A DNA stretch of 64,000 bases from SOIA01 sp964346585 (GCA_964346585.1 CAYFVQ010000121.1:16368-80367); one strand, 5' to 3'; positions 24,364-34,000 are shown, counted from the stretch's first letter. Numbers and translations are program-made. Notes: generated by a model not told the origin, from the letters alone.

Positions 24364-25620
24364 TCAGGACTGAGGCGGATTGACGACTTCGCCTCTTGTC
24401 TCTCTTTCATCCACTTGTGTGATTAATACTTTCACTTCATTTTTTTCACTATAAAGTGAAGAAGGAACACACACTCTAAAATAATTAGAGGTCAAAACTT
24501 CGTCCTGTGTCTCTCCTTTCTTGACGACAACAGCCTCACATTCCTCCCCTAAAAAATTCCGGCGGAAATCTTCATTCTTCGTCCTGGATAATCTTCTTAA
24601 AAGTGCGGCTCTCTCCTTTTTCAACCTGTCATGAACCTGGTGCCAGGATGCAGCCGCAGTTCCCGGGCGAGCGGAATAGGAAAAAACATGAAAATAGGTC
24701 AGCGGTGATTGTCTCAAGAATGAAAAGGTCTGCTCGAATTCTTCCTCGGTCTCTCCAGGAAATCCGGCGATGATATCGGCTCCCAGAGAAGCACGCGGGG
24801 ATTTCTCTCGGAAACTCGAGAGAATCTCATTGTAGGCCTCAACTTTACTCCTTCTTCCCATGCGGCTCAGTATATCATCCGACCCACTCTGGAGTGAAAG
24901 GTGAAAATGAGGACATATTTTCTCACTTGTTGCAATAAACTCAATCAGAGATGGCTTTAAAAATCGGGGGTCAAGCGAACTTAACCTCATTCTTGAAAGT
25001 CCCTCTATTTCACTAATCTCACCTAGAAGCTCCAGTAAGGAGCTCTGGGGTTTAAGGTCCAATCCATAAGAACTGAGATGAATCCCGGTCAGGACAATCT
25101 CTTTGAAGCCCTGTGCATTGAGTGCCTTCAACCGAGCCACTATTTCTTTCTTCCCAACGCTTGCACTTTCTCCTCTTACACTGGGGATGACGCAAAAAGT
25201 GCATCTGAAATTGCATCCATCCTGAACTTTCACCAGGGCTCGAGAACGAAAAGCAGACGTCGATATATCATCCTGAGGGCTAGCATGAGACAGGATCTCT
25301 GTCAAAATATTCTCTTTTTCTGCATTGGAGAAAATCCGCCAGACCCGTGGCATTTTTTTTAGCTCCTCGGGGGACCTCTCGGCATAGCATCCAGTAACGA
25401 TCAGCCTGGCCTCTGGATTCAGACGTGATACCTTTCTTATGAAGCTTCTCGTATCGCTGTCCGCGCGGCTGGTCAAGGTACAGGAATTGATCACAACGAA
25501 ATCACTCTGCAGAGAATCTTTTTCCAGTTTTAATCCCTTCTTCTGAAGCGCATCTGTCCAGCAGAAAGCTTCCGCTTGATTGACGCGACAGCCGAAAGTC
25601 TGGATTGAAAACGAAGTCAT
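24364..25620 (-). CDS. mtaB: tRNA t6A37 methylthiotransferase MtaB
   Basis: MtaB adds a methylthio group to t6A at position 37 of tRNAs that read ANN codons, using two [4Fe-4S] clusters. The 418-residue protein has the N-terminal UPF0004 domain with cysteines in TFGCRVNQ, NSCTLT and VTGCYAE. Next is the radical SAM motif CNFRCTFC, followed by TGIHLSSYG, which is typical of MtaB versus MiaB or RimO. A C-terminal TRAM-like region follows. The start overlaps the purE stop by four bases. The gene is part of the run rpiB-glyA-purD-purE-mtaB-mpg. Confidence 0.92.
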   Translation of the reverse strand: MTSFSIQTFGCRVNQAEAFCWTDALQKKGLKLEKDSLQSDFVVINSCTLTSRADSDTRSFIRKVSRLNPEARLIVTGCYAERSPEELKKMPRVWRIFSNAEKENILTEILSHASPQDDISTSAFRSRALVKVQDGCNFRCTFCVIPSVRGESASVGKKEIVARLKALNAQGFKEIVLTGIHLSSYGLDLKPQSSLLELLGEISEIEGLSRMRLSSLDPRFLKPSLIEFIATSEKICPHFHLSLQSGSDDILSRMGRRSKVEAYNEILSSFREKSPRASLGADIIAGFPGETEEEFEQTFSFLRQSPLTYFHVFSYSARPGTAAASWHQVHDRLKKERAALLRRLSRTKNEDFRRNFLGEECEAVVVKKGETQDEVLTSNYFRVCVPSSLYSEKNEVKVLITQVDERETRGEVVNPPQS

Positions 25621-26108
25621 ATTTTCTTCTGGATGTCCTTGGATTTACTCTCAACCTGAGATTCCATTTTCTCTCGATATTTCTTCAGCTTTTCACTCAA
25701 AGAAGGATCCTTCAGGCCTAATACTTGGATCGCGAGGAGAGCGGCATTCGCCGCGCCAGATTTTCCCAGGCCCATCGTTGCCACCGGAATTCCTTTTGGC
25801 ATCTGCACAGTGGAGAGGAGAGCGTCCAGACCATTTAAGGTGGGGCTTCCGACAGGGACTCCGATAACAGGACGGATGGTGTGGGCTGCCACCACTCCTG
25901 CCAAATGAGCCGCTTTACCCGCCATGGCGATAAATACCTCTGCACCATCCTTCTCGCAGGACTCTATAAGCTTGACCGTCCTTCCGGGAGACCGATGAGC
26001 AGAAGTGATTTCTAGTTTGTGAGACACTTGAAACTCTTTGAGTATACCTAAAGCCTCCTTGGCAACTTCCAAATCCGAATCACTCCCGATAAAAATAGCG
26101 ACTTTCAT
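25617..26108 (-). CDS. purE: N5-carboxyaminoimidazole ribonucleotide mutase PurE
   Basis: PurE (class I) converts N5-CAIR to CAIR in purine biosynthesis. The 163-residue protein carries GSDSDLEVAKEA, ITSAHRSPGRT with the active-site histidine, and AGKAAHLAGVVAAHT, then GVPVGSPTLNGLDALLS. Class I enzymes need PurK to make the substrate, and purK is not in the window. The gene overlaps purD and mtaB by four bases on each side, so the three are translated from one message. Confidence 0.94.
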   Translation of the reverse strand: MKVAIFIGSDSDLEVAKEALGILKEFQVSHKLEITSAHRSPGRTVKLIESCEKDGAEVFIAMAGKAAHLAGVVAAHTIRPVIGVPVGSPTLNGLDALLSTVQMPKGIPVATMGLGKSGAANAALLAIQVLGLKDPSLSEKLKKYREKMESQVESKSKDIQKKI

Positions 26109-27385
26109 TCTCCTCCCTCCTTAACGGCACCGATATCCTTCCGAAAATGCATGCCTTCAAAGGATATTCCAGAGATAGCCTTGTATATTTTTTCTAAAGT
26201 CTTATCGAGATTTTCTTCCGAAGCACAAATACCGACCACTCGTCCTCCGTTCGTGTAATATCCTCCATCCTGGTACTTTGTTCCGGCGTGGAAGATCTTG
26301 ATTCCAGGCATTCCTGAAGTCTCTTCGAGCCCCTCTATCTTCTTCCCCTTTTCGTAATCCAGCGGATACCCGCCAGAAGCCAAAACCACGCAAGCGGACG
26401 CATTAGAGCTCCACTCTATCTGTTTCTCCCCTGCACTTTCCTCCACTATTGAAAGAAGGATATCAATAAAGTCACTCTCCATCCTCAACACCTGGGGTTG
26501 TGTCTCTGGGTCTCCAAACCGACAGTTATACTCGAGCACTCGAGGCCCTTCCTCTGTGAGCATCAACCCCACATACAGGACTCCCTTATACTTTCTTCCC
26601 TCTTCACGCATGTGATTCACTGTGGGGAAGACGATAGATTCCATGATCTCTGAAAAGAAATCCTCATCGATGAAGGGAGACGGAGAAATGGCTCCCATCC
26701 CTCCTGTGTTCGGGCCCTTGTCTCCTTCAAAAACCGCCTTGTGGTCCATTGTCGTCACAAGCGGGAGGACATGTGTTCCGTCGGAAAGGACGATGAATGA
26801 TGTCTCCCTTCCCCTCAAGAATTCTTCCACAAGGACTCTTCTTCCCGCTTCCCCAAATTTCTTCTCCACCATGATCAGATTGATCGCGGCTTCGGCCTCT
26901 TGACGATCCTTGCAGATGATGGCTCCTTTTCCCGCAGCCAACCCATCGGCTTTGACGACCAAAGGGAAAGAGAACTTTCCAGAGTCGAGAACCCCCACTG
27001 CCTGTTCTGGAGAATCCGCCACTTTGGCCCGGGCGGTCGGAATGTTGTGACGCTCCAAAAACTGCTTGGCAAACACTTTACTGCCTTCCAGTTCGGCTGT
27101 TTTTTGATCCGGACCGAATATTTTCAGGCCTCTTTTCTCAAATTCATTGACTATCCCCAGGGTCAGAGGAAGCTCAGGCCCCACCACAGTCAGGTCAATC
27201 TGCCTGCTTTCGGCAAAATCCGCCAGTTCTTTGATGTCGGAATCACCGATAGGGACATTCTCACCGATACTCATCGTGCCTGGATTTCCCGGGGCACAGA
27301 AGAGTTTGTCAAGCTGAGAGCTCTGGGCCAATTTCCAGGCCAATGCATGCTCTCTTCCTCCTGAACCAACCACTAATACTTTCAT
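26105..27385 (-). CDS. purD: Phosphoribosylamine-glycine ligase PurD
   Basis: PurD joins glycine to phosphoribosylamine with ATP in purine synthesis. The 426-residue ATP-grasp enzyme opens with MKVLVVGSGGREHALAWKL and contains PGNPGT, VVGPELPLTLGIV, KADGLAAGKGA, DHKAVFEGDKGPNTGGMGA and NCRFGDPETQ. The open frame extends 52 codons further upstream, but the ATG at 27383-27385 has AAAGGAA ahead of it and begins the fold. Glycine, its substrate, is made by serine hydroxymethyltransferase, a member of which is encoded 94 bases upstream. Confidence 0.95.
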   Translation of the reverse strand: MKVLVVGSGGREHALAWKLAQSSQLDKLFCAPGNPGTMSIGENVPIGDSDIKELADFAESRQIDLTVVGPELPLTLGIVNEFEKRGLKIFGPDQKTAELEGSKVFAKQFLERHNIPTARAKVADSPEQAVGVLDSGKFSFPLVVKADGLAAGKGAIICKDRQEAEAAINLIMVEKKFGEAGRRVLVEEFLRGRETSFIVLSDGTHVLPLVTTMDHKAVFEGDKGPNTGGMGAISPSPFIDEDFFSEIMESIVFPTVNHMREEGRKYKGVLYVGLMLTEEGPRVLEYNCRFGDPETQPQVLRMESDFIDILLSIVEESAGEKQIEWSSNASACVVLASGGYPLDYEKGKKIEGLEETSGMPGIKIFHAGTKYQDGGYYTNGGRVVGICASEENLDKTLEKIYKAISGISFEGMHFRKDIGAVKEGGE

Positions 27386-27479
27386 CTCATATTCCTTTTT
27401 CTGCCCTGAATTAAATCCAGATTGAATCATTCTGACAAAAAAGGACCTGCCCGTCAATGCACGCCGGCCCTCTTCTGCC

Positions 27480-28916
27480 TTATATAATTTCCTCCAGGTT
27501 CTCTTTGAGCATTTCTGCGAAACCCGGGTAGACAAACACACTATTCAATATTTTCGTAGCAAGGGGTAAAGCTTCTTTCGGAGGAAGACAGAATTTCATC
27601 TCGAGAAAATTCTTGCGGAATTCTTTCACATCCTCTTTGATATTTTTATTCCTTATGACGACATCCGCGATCAATCCTGAAAGAACGTCGAAATCCTTCT
27701 CTTCCATCCCGAAGCGGGTCATTTCCTGGACACCCATCCGGATTCCACTCGCCTCGAGGAATGTTTCATCATCGGGTAAAGCTTGATAATTCGTGACGAT
27801 GTTGTTCTCTTCAAGCCGGCGGGCGATTTCGTTTCCAAGCCCGTACTCTCTCACCCGCATCAGGACTTGATGGGTCTCTGTGAATCCATCCTTCTCGTCC
27901 CCTTCGACCTGAATTCCCTTGTCTTTCAGAGACCGGGCAAAGGCTTTTGCATTGCTACAGACCTGGCTCTGGTATTCCTCCTTAAACTCGTTCATCTCAT
28001 AAGCTGCCGCTAACAGTGCCAGAAGGGTCCCCAAATGATGATTGCTCGTTGAACCGGGAAAAGCTCGGCCCTTGATATCCAGCCAGAGCTTTCGAAGGGG
28101 GCTTCCTTTGGGAAAGTTTCCCGCGATGACTCCCCGCTGAGGACCGAAAAAGGTTTTGTGCGTGCTTCCGGTTATGACGTCCGCTCCTTCCTGAAGAGGA
28201 GTCTGAAACTCCCCGTAGATTCCCAGGACATGAGCCATGTCATACATGATAACCGGGCGCACCTCCCAGTCCTTGACCAAATCCGATACAAACTTCACCG
28301 GCTCCTGGTAGATGAACATGCTCTTGCCAAAAATCACGAGTTCAGGTTTATGTTGTTCGATGAGTTCACCGAGTCTATCTGTGTCGATTTTATAGAAATT
28401 CTCCTTCAAAACGGGAAAATTGATGACATTATCCTTTCCCGTTTCAGGATTTTCAGCCACAAAGTTGAATAAAGCTCCCATGGGCTGAGAGCTGAGATGC
28501 CCTCCTTTGGTCAACGCATTGTTCATGACCAGCCTCATCTTGCGCATCGGTTGACCCTCAGGACGATCGCGGTTCAGAAAACGCACCATTCCCTTGAAGA
28601 CGACCTCATTGGCCATTTGTCCGCTTATCGTCCTGAGTTCGACCTCTGAGCAGCCGAAATATCGAGCGAATTCCTGCTGTGCTTCTTCCTCAACATCTCT
28701 GATGAAATCCGTTCCTTGATAAAAATAAATCTCTTCACCTTTCATGGTCCTGTGTTCTGCGTAGCGGCCGGAGGGATCGGAAATCTCACACATTTTCACC
28801 AGGAGAGAAGGGGTTGTTTCAGATGGAATGAGGTTAAACGATGCGCTCTGCCGCCAGTTATTGTTCTCTTGTATTTTATCAGATAAAGATCGGATCTTAT
28901 CATGAAATGATGACAT
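27480..28916 (-). CDS. Divergent serine hydroxymethyltransferase-family PLP enzyme
   Basis: A 478-residue fold-type I PLP enzyme, longer than typical GlyA (about 415-430). Shared SHMT features are FNLIPSETTPS, SGQMANEVVFK, the D226/H229 pair in YDMAHV, and the PLP lysine K254 in GSTHKTFFGPQRG, where standard enzymes have THKTLRGPRGG. The loop KGEEIYFYQGTDFI replaces the usual G-K-R-Y-Y-G-G motif region. SHMT interconverts serine and glycine with tetrahydrofolate. The position beside rpiB and ahead of purD supports a glycine and one-carbon role, but the divergence leaves open a related aldolase or transaldolase activity. The start has GAGGAG upstream. Confidence 0.78.
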   Translation of the reverse strand: MSSFHDKIRSLSDKIQENNNWRQSASFNLIPSETTPSLLVKMCEISDPSGRYAEHRTMKGEEIYFYQGTDFIRDVEEEAQQEFARYFGCSEVELRTISGQMANEVVFKGMVRFLNRDRPEGQPMRKMRLVMNNALTKGGHLSSQPMGALFNFVAENPETGKDNVINFPVLKENFYKIDTDRLGELIEQHKPELVIFGKSMFIYQEPVKFVSDLVKDWEVRPVIMYDMAHVLGIYGEFQTPLQEGADVITGSTHKTFFGPQRGVIAGNFPKGSPLRKLWLDIKGRAFPGSTSNHHLGTLLALLAAAYEMNEFKEEYQSQVCSNAKAFARSLKDKGIQVEGDEKDGFTETHQVLMRVREYGLGNEIARRLEENNIVTNYQALPDDETFLEASGIRMGVQEMTRFGMEEKDFDVLSGLIADVVIRNKNIKEDVKEFRKNFLEMKFCLPPKEALPLATKILNSVFVYPGFAEMLKENLEEII

Positions 28917-28933
28917 TCTTTTTTCTCCTCTTT

Positions 28934-29386
28934 TTAAGGCTTAAAATTTCTTTCTTCTAAATCAAATATTTTCTGGAGCCGGTCCTGATGTCTTCCTCCC
29001 TCAAATTCAGTATCCAACCAGATTCGAACAATATTGAGTGCCTCATCCTGAGGAAGGACTCTTCCACCCAGTGTCAGACAGTTTGAATCATTATGACTCC
29101 GGCTCATTTCAGTTGAATATTCATCCTGACAGGGAGTGGCCCGGATCCCTTTGAACTTATTGGCCACGATAGTCATCCCAAGACCTGTTCCACAGACCAA
29201 TATGGCTCTATCAGATTGCCCGGAACAGACGCTTTTGACCGCTTTCTCTCCAAACTCAACATAATCCACCCTTTCTTCAGGCCCGCAGCCAAAATCCTCA
29301 TACTCTATCCCTCTTTCAGATAGATAGGCCAGAATGCTCTGTTTGAGTTCATACCCCGCGTGGTCCGAAGCCGTTGCGATTTTCAC
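28934..29386 (-). CDS. rpiB: Ribose-5-phosphate isomerase B
   Basis: RpiB interconverts ribose 5-phosphate and ribulose 5-phosphate. The 150-residue protein has KIATASDHAGYELK, DFGCGPEERVDYVEFG, the catalytic cysteine region ILVCGTGLGMTIVANK, and SRSHNDSNCLTLGGR. The start is GTG at 29384-29386, directly preceded by AAAGGAGGAGG; the longer open frame upstream has no family similarity. It lies 17 bases before the glyA-like gene, a pairing found in many bacteria, and ribose 5-phosphate feeds the purine genes further along the same strand. Confidence 0.93.
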   Translation of the reverse strand: MKIATASDHAGYELKQSILAYLSERGIEYEDFGCGPEERVDYVEFGEKAVKSVCSGQSDRAILVCGTGLGMTIVANKFKGIRATPCQDEYSTEMSRSHNDSNCLTLGGRVLPQDEALNIVRIWLDTEFEGGRHQDRLQKIFDLEERNFKP

Positions 29387-29819
29387 ATCCTCCTCCTTTC
29401 TCAAACGAATGAATCCGGTTTCCTTTATTTCTTGATGTGTCATTATAACAAGATTTCGATGAAATAAAAAAGGGGTCGCAGTCGTCACTTTGATAGAGGA
29501 GGTAACTTGGGTTGAAAGAGTATCAGGTCAAGGTCTTGGGCGGCTCAATCAGGATCAAGCTTCAACGTTAGGCTTTTGCAGCCAGGCCTTTGGGATTAAT
29601 TTAGGTCAGGCCTTGGCAGGATGGATGTCTACCCAACTGGAATCACGCCATGGGTATAGACATACAGAAAAGAACTGCCTCTGAAAGCCAAATTCCAACT
29701 GGAGCAAGGCCATCCCTGAATGCTATCTAATCATTTACCCATATAAAATAGAAAAGAACCAATATATCTAAAGTCAATCTTCTTAGGAGGGAACGGTTTA
29801 TAAAAATGAGAGCTGATGC
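29387..29819. other. Non-coding stretch between rpiB and the S41 protease gene
   Basis: About 430 bases. A plus-strand frame at 29490-29684 (64 codons) is not supported by a ribosome binding site in register or by recognisable content. The stretch has several imperfect copies of CAAGGTCTTGG/CAGGCCTTGG-type words but no clear palindrome. Any rpiB promoter must lie at its left end. Confidence 0.45.
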
Positions 29820-31403
29820 TTATTTCTGTATTGGCTTGTCCTGTTTTATGAGAGAGGCCGCCTCCGGGAAAACTTCGATGGCCTTTAAAACAACCGGGTC
29901 ATCCCTCTGATAAGCCCACCATCCATCTTCCTGGCTCCAGAGTGCGGAAAATATTTCTTTTTCCAGCCATCTCTTTATTTCTACCATCGTCGATTCAAAT
30001 TCAGCCGGATCATATTCGATTTTGGCCTCCTGCAGATATGATTTAAAATCCTCGATGACTTTTGAGTCGGCTCTAAAATCCCGGCCGATAACTGTCTTCC
30101 CATCGACATTTTCGGTCTTTGCCCGCATTTCCCTAGGGAAAATAAACATTCTCGAAAGAAGAGTTTCCTTCTTCAAAAATTTTCTCGTGTACGAAAAGAA
30201 CGCGCCTTTGTAAATGAAATAATAAATGATATCATCCAAAGAAGATTTCACTTCATAGTCTGGAGATATTCCTCCCTGCCCCAGAACTTTCCTTCCCCCG
30301 ATCGTATACCTCACTTCTCTTTTTTCCTCAGGGGCCTTCTTGCTTAATAGGTAATCATCGATGCGGGTGTAATCTCTTTGGATGGACCGGCCGCTCGGGG
30401 TGAAATATCTTGCCGTAGTCAGCGCCACGGCAGCATTATGGCTAATCGGGAACACAGTCTGCACGAGCCCCTTTCCAAAGGAGTCTTCACCGACAATTAA
30501 ACCTCGATCATTATCTTTTATGGCACCGCTAACAATCTCAGGGGCACTGGCACTCCCTCTATCAATTAATATCACGAGGGGCGTCTTCTCGTATTGATTG
30601 TCCTTCAAGGCGCGAAACTCCCTGTTGAAATCCCTGTGTCTTCCCTTCATCGAAACAATGACAGCGCCTCTGGGAAGGAACTCGTCTGAAATCTCTATTG
30701 ACTGGACAAGAGTTCCTCCAGCGTTTGTCCTCATATCAAGTATGAGCCTCTTCATTCCCTGCTTGGTTAATGAGGCCATTTTCTCCTCAAATTCCCTTGT
30801 CGTCGTTCCGGAAAAACCACGGATTCTGATGTATCCGATATCATCCTGAAGGATGAACGCATAAGAAATGCTGTGGAGTGGAATCTCCTCCCTGGTCACA
30901 GTCATCTCTAGAGGTTTCTCCAACCCCTCGCGAGTAATCGTGATGTTGATCTTCGTTCCTTTAATGCCCCTTAATTTCTGCACGGCTTGCCGGCTTGTTA
31001 TATTCTTCGTGCTTTCCCCATTGATATGAGAAATGACATCTCCAGGGAGAACACCCAGTCTGTACGCTGGCCCCCCTTCGATGGGAGAGATGACGACCAA
31101 GCGATCTTCTTGCTTCTGAATCAAGATGCCCAGCCCATGGTATTTCCCCTCATAGTCTTCTGTCATCCGAGCCAGATAATCGGGATCCAGAAAATAGGAG
31201 TGAGGGTCCAGAGTCTGGAGCATCCCCCTAATAGAAGAATAGGTCAACTGGTCAAGATCGACATCCTCAAAATAATATTCCTCGAGTAGAGATGCGACGG
31301 AAGCAATCTTTTTGTAAGAGTATCCCCATATATCTTCATCCTTAGCCGGAAGCAGGACGAGCACAAGGATCAAGGCAACAAGCAAAATGATCTTTCTCTT
31401 CAT
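29820..31403 (-). CDS. Carboxy-terminal processing protease, S41 family
   Basis: A 527-residue exported serine protease. A signal peptide or signal anchor (about residues 1-20) is followed by an N-terminal helical domain. A PDZ domain comes next (about residues 75-170, with GLGILIQ and YRLGVLPGDVISHING), then the S41 catalytic domain. The Ser-Lys pair is S286 in DRGSASAPEI and K311 in SFGKGLVQ, spaced 25 residues apart as in CtpA. LDMRTNAGG matches the family block LDLR-NPGG. These proteases trim periplasmic proteins. A C-terminal extension beyond about residue 400 has no recognised domain. The gene stands alone with non-coding DNA on both sides. Confidence 0.92.
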   Translation of the reverse strand: MKRKIILLVALILVLVLLPAKDEDIWGYSYKKIASVASLLEEYYFEDVDLDQLTYSSIRGMLQTLDPHSYFLDPDYLARMTEDYEGKYHGLGILIQKQEDRLVVISPIEGGPAYRLGVLPGDVISHINGESTKNITSRQAVQKLRGIKGTKINITITREGLEKPLEMTVTREEIPLHSISYAFILQDDIGYIRIRGFSGTTTREFEEKMASLTKQGMKRLILDMRTNAGGTLVQSIEISDEFLPRGAVIVSMKGRHRDFNREFRALKDNQYEKTPLVILIDRGSASAPEIVSGAIKDNDRGLIVGEDSFGKGLVQTVFPISHNAAVALTTARYFTPSGRSIQRDYTRIDDYLLSKKAPEEKREVRYTIGGRKVLGQGGISPDYEVKSSLDDIIYYFIYKGAFFSYTRKFLKKETLLSRMFIFPREMRAKTENVDGKTVIGRDFRADSKVIEDFKSYLQEAKIEYDPAEFESTMVEIKRWLEKEIFSALWSQEDGWWAYQRDDPVVLKAIEVFPEAASLIKQDKPIQK

Positions 31404-31629
31404 GACAGTTCCACTGATTTAAATACTACCAAAGCCGCGGGCTCTTGTAAAGTTGATATTGACTTCCGGTATCTGGACCAGGTTCCATTTTCCACTTTTT
31501 GGCTCAATAAAAGAGAATTGAGTTGAGATTATTATTTACCAATGAGGAGGGACAACGGAAAAAAGTGACCTGACTCCATTTGTCGGCTCCGCCTGTATAA
31601 CGATATCTTTTCATGAAATCCCCTTTTCC

Positions 31630-31658
31630 TTGACTTCTCCTAGTCATGAGGCTATATT
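31630..31658 (+). promoter_or_regulatory. Sigma-70-type promoter of tatAC
   Basis: TTGACT (31630-31635) and TATATT (31653-31658) are separated by exactly 17 bases and each differs from consensus by one base. Transcription would start near 31665, leaving a leader of about 28 bases before the tatA ATG. Confidence 0.65.
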
Positions 31659-31692
31659 TCCATAAGCATCTGTCATTCAAAGAGAAGAGAAA

Positions 31693-31938
31693 ATGTTCGG
31701 TAACATCGGATTTCCTGAGATACTCGTTATTCTTGCTCTTGCGCTTCTCATTTTCGGACCGAAAAAGCTTCCAGAGATCGGAAGGTCAATCGGGAAAGCC
31801 CTGAGAGAGTTCAGGAGGACTTCGGATGAAATCAAAGAAAAAATCGAAGAAGAGATCCAGGCCGATGAGCTGAAAGACATAAAAGAAGAGATTGAAAAGG
31901 ACATCGAAGGCGATGAGGAAGGGAAAAAAGTCACCTGA
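31693..31938 (+). CDS. tatA: Sec-independent translocase protein TatA/TatB
   Basis: TatA-family proteins form the channel or partner of TatC for export of folded proteins. The 81-residue protein has the N-terminal membrane helix FPEILVILALALLIFGP with the family FGPKKLPE hinge. An amphipathic helix (IGRSIGKALREF) and an acidic, lysine-rich tail follow. The single copy ahead of tatC suggests a two-component TatAC system. The tail is more acidic than usual. The tatC gene overlaps or abuts its 3' end. Confidence 0.92.
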   Translation: MFGNIGFPEILVILALALLIFGPKKLPEIGRSIGKALREFRRTSDEIKEKIEEEIQADELKDIKEEIEKDIEGDEEGKKVT

Positions 31939-32692
31939 CAGTATGACCTTCCTCGAACATCTCGGTGACCTCAGAAAAAGATTATTCCACTCCTTCTTGG
32001 CTATCATCTTTACAATATTTCCGGCCTGGTTTTTCCACGAACAGATCTTCGAGATCCTCGCTCGTCCAATCAATCAATACCTTCCTGAGGGAGAAACCAT
32101 GGCCGTCACAAGGCTGCCCGAAGCCTTTATGGTTTACATTAAAGTTTCCTTCCTGGCAGCTCTTTTTGTCGCTTCTCCGTATATTTTTTTTCAGTTCTGG
32201 AAGTTCATCGCTCCTGGCCTCTACCAGAGAGAGAAGAAATATGTCATTCCTTTTGTCTTCTTCACGTCTATCTTTTTTATCAGCGGAGCCGCCTTCGCCT
32301 ATTTCATCGTTTTCCCCTTTGCCTGCCGTTTTTTCCTGAATATGTCAGCCGACTTTGAATTGGTTATTAAGATAGATGAATATTTCAGCCTGGCTCTTAA
32401 AGTCATTCTTGGAATCGCAATAGTATTCGAGCTTCCCACGTTGGTTTTCTTCCTCTCTCGAATGGGCTTGATCACCGCGAAATGGATGGCTAAGAAATTC
32501 AAATACGCCTTCCTGGCCATCTTTATTATCGCTGCTATCATTACTCCAACTCCTGATCCGATTACCCAGAGCATTGTCGCTGTCCCGATGCTCGCACTTT
32601 ACGGGATAAGCATCGGGATCGCTTTTCTCTCTGAAAAAAGAAAAAAAGAGAAAGCCAAAGAATCGGAATCCGAGGAAGATTTAGCCGGATAA
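31913..32692 (+). CDS. tatC: Sec-independent translocase protein TatC
   Basis: TatC recognises twin-arginine signal peptides and assembles the Tat translocon. The protein has six membrane helices and the N-terminal signature MTFLEHLGDLRKRL, with the conserved glutamate in the first loop region. PEAFMVYIKVS and an LPTLVFFLSRMG-like stretch (ELPTLVFFLSRM) also match. I use the ATG at 31913 (259 residues), overlapping tatA by 26 bases; an ATG at 31943 is equally possible and would start right at the signature. The C-terminal tail is lysine- and glutamate-rich. The DUF362 gene follows 20 bases later. Confidence 0.92.
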   Translation: MRKGKKSPDSMTFLEHLGDLRKRLFHSFLAIIFTIFPAWFFHEQIFEILARPINQYLPEGETMAVTRLPEAFMVYIKVSFLAALFVASPYIFFQFWKFIAPGLYQREKKYVIPFVFFTSIFFISGAAFAYFIVFPFACRFFLNMSADFELVIKIDEYFSLALKVILGIAIVFELPTLVFFLSRMGLITAKWMAKKFKYAFLAIFIIAAIITPTPDPITQSIVAVPMLALYGISIGIAFLSEKRKKEKAKESESEEDLAG

Positions 32693-32712
32693 ACATATAT
32701 TTAGCCGACAGA

Positions 32713-33996
32713 ATGAGGAACAAAGAGAAAGTTATTATCCGGAAGGTTCCCGATTACGACCCGAAAATCATAAAAAAAATCATCCAGGAAGGCATTAAGG
32801 ATTTCGGCCTGGCCCCTCAAATCAAGGGGAGAATCACCATCAAACCCAATGTGGTCATCGCCCATCCAAAAATGGCCCCGTCTGCATTCACACGTGCTGA
32901 ATTCATCGATGGATTGCTCGGCGCGCTGGAAGCAGAGAAAAGAGACGAAATAAATACTGTGCTTTCTGAAAAATCAGGCGCCGGACTGCCCACAGCCAGG
33001 ATGTTCAGGCGTGCAGGGTATCACAAACTCAAAAAAAAACACAAAACTAAACTGCGCCCTATTGAAGAAGCGAAAAAAAAGACGGTTCAACTTCAAAAAG
33101 GAGAAGTCCACACAAAGGCGACCACTGCCCAAGAAATCGTGGACAATGATTTTCTCGTCTACACGCCTAAACTGAAGAGTAACGTCTTGAGCCAGGGAAT
33201 ATCCGCCGCCCTGAAGCTCAACATCGGACTGCTCATGGATAAAGAAAGACTGCGGAATCACAATTCTGAACTGGACAGGAAAATCGTCGACCTCCTGGAA
33301 GTCGGCACCCCTGATTTTATCGCCACGGATGCCGTCGAGATCGGCACAGGAGGAAATCAAATGACACAGCATGGCCGACATCTGGGAATAATCCTGATGG
33401 CGACGAATCCTCTGTCCCATGATGTGGTTTGCGCTCATATACTTCATCTCGACCCTCAAAAAATCCAGCATCTGAGGCTGGCTCACGAGAGGGGCTATGG
33501 TTCGCTCAGTTTGGATGATATCGAAATCGAAGGGGACATCTCACTGGAAGAGATCCAGCAAAAAACAAAAAACCTGGACCTCGGGATGGTCAGAGTCGAT
33601 AAGGCCGACTGCAATATCCGGACGATTACCGGAGAGCCGTATTGCGTGGGAGGGTGTCACGGGATCTTCCTCGACTGGATGTATATGTTTAAAGACAGAA
33701 AACCCGAGCTCTGGAAGAATATGCCGGCCTGGACAGTTGTCATCGGTCAGTATGCAGGGGATGTATCAGCCCAAAGATTAATGGTGATCGGCACGTGCTC
33801 CAGAATCGACGGGAAGGTTCAGGCGAGAAAGCGAAGAAAAATCAGAGGCTGTCCCCCCAAGCACAAAGACCTCGTCCTCCAGTTTCTTCTCAAAGCCGGA
33901 ATCATTAATCCTCTTTTCAGGCTGGACACAATCATCGATGCCTATTTTTTCCTTTTTCTTTCCTGGCTCAGGAGATTGGTCAAAGGCAGGTTGTAA
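32713..33996 (+). CDS. DUF362-domain protein
   Basis: A 427-residue protein of the DUF362 family, usually linked to iron-sulfur proteins. It has the family opening RITIKPNVVIAHP (KPN motif) and a DAVEIGTGGNQ segment matching the D-G-x-G-N core. CVGGCHGIF and GTCSRIDG contain cysteines that could bind a cofactor. It lacks a typical 2x[4Fe-4S] ferredoxin motif (CX2CX2CX3C). The C-terminus is a hydrophobic stretch (AYFFLFLSWLRRL) that may touch the membrane. The function is unknown. It starts a tightly spaced set with an aldehyde dehydrogenase, a small kinase and dCMP deaminase. Confidence 0.75.
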   Translation: MRNKEKVIIRKVPDYDPKIIKKIIQEGIKDFGLAPQIKGRITIKPNVVIAHPKMAPSAFTRAEFIDGLLGALEAEKRDEINTVLSEKSGAGLPTARMFRRAGYHKLKKKHKTKLRPIEEAKKKTVQLQKGEVHTKATTAQEIVDNDFLVYTPKLKSNVLSQGISAALKLNIGLLMDKERLRNHNSELDRKIVDLLEVGTPDFIATDAVEIGTGGNQMTQHGRHLGIILMATNPLSHDVVCAHILHLDPQKIQHLRLAHERGYGSLSLDDIEIEGDISLEEIQQKTKNLDLGMVRVDKADCNIRTITGEPYCVGGCHGIFLDWMYMFKDRKPELWKNMPAWTVVIGQYAGDVSAQRLMVIGTCSRIDGKVQARKRRKIRGCPPKHKDLVLQFLLKAGIINPLFRLDTIIDAYFFLFLSWLRRLVKGRL

Positions 33997-34000
33997 GCCC

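Noticed and set aside
29490..29684. Possible 64-codon gene on the plus strand
   Set aside because: The product has no recognisable pattern, the frame has no ribosome binding site, and the region reads as spacer DNA.
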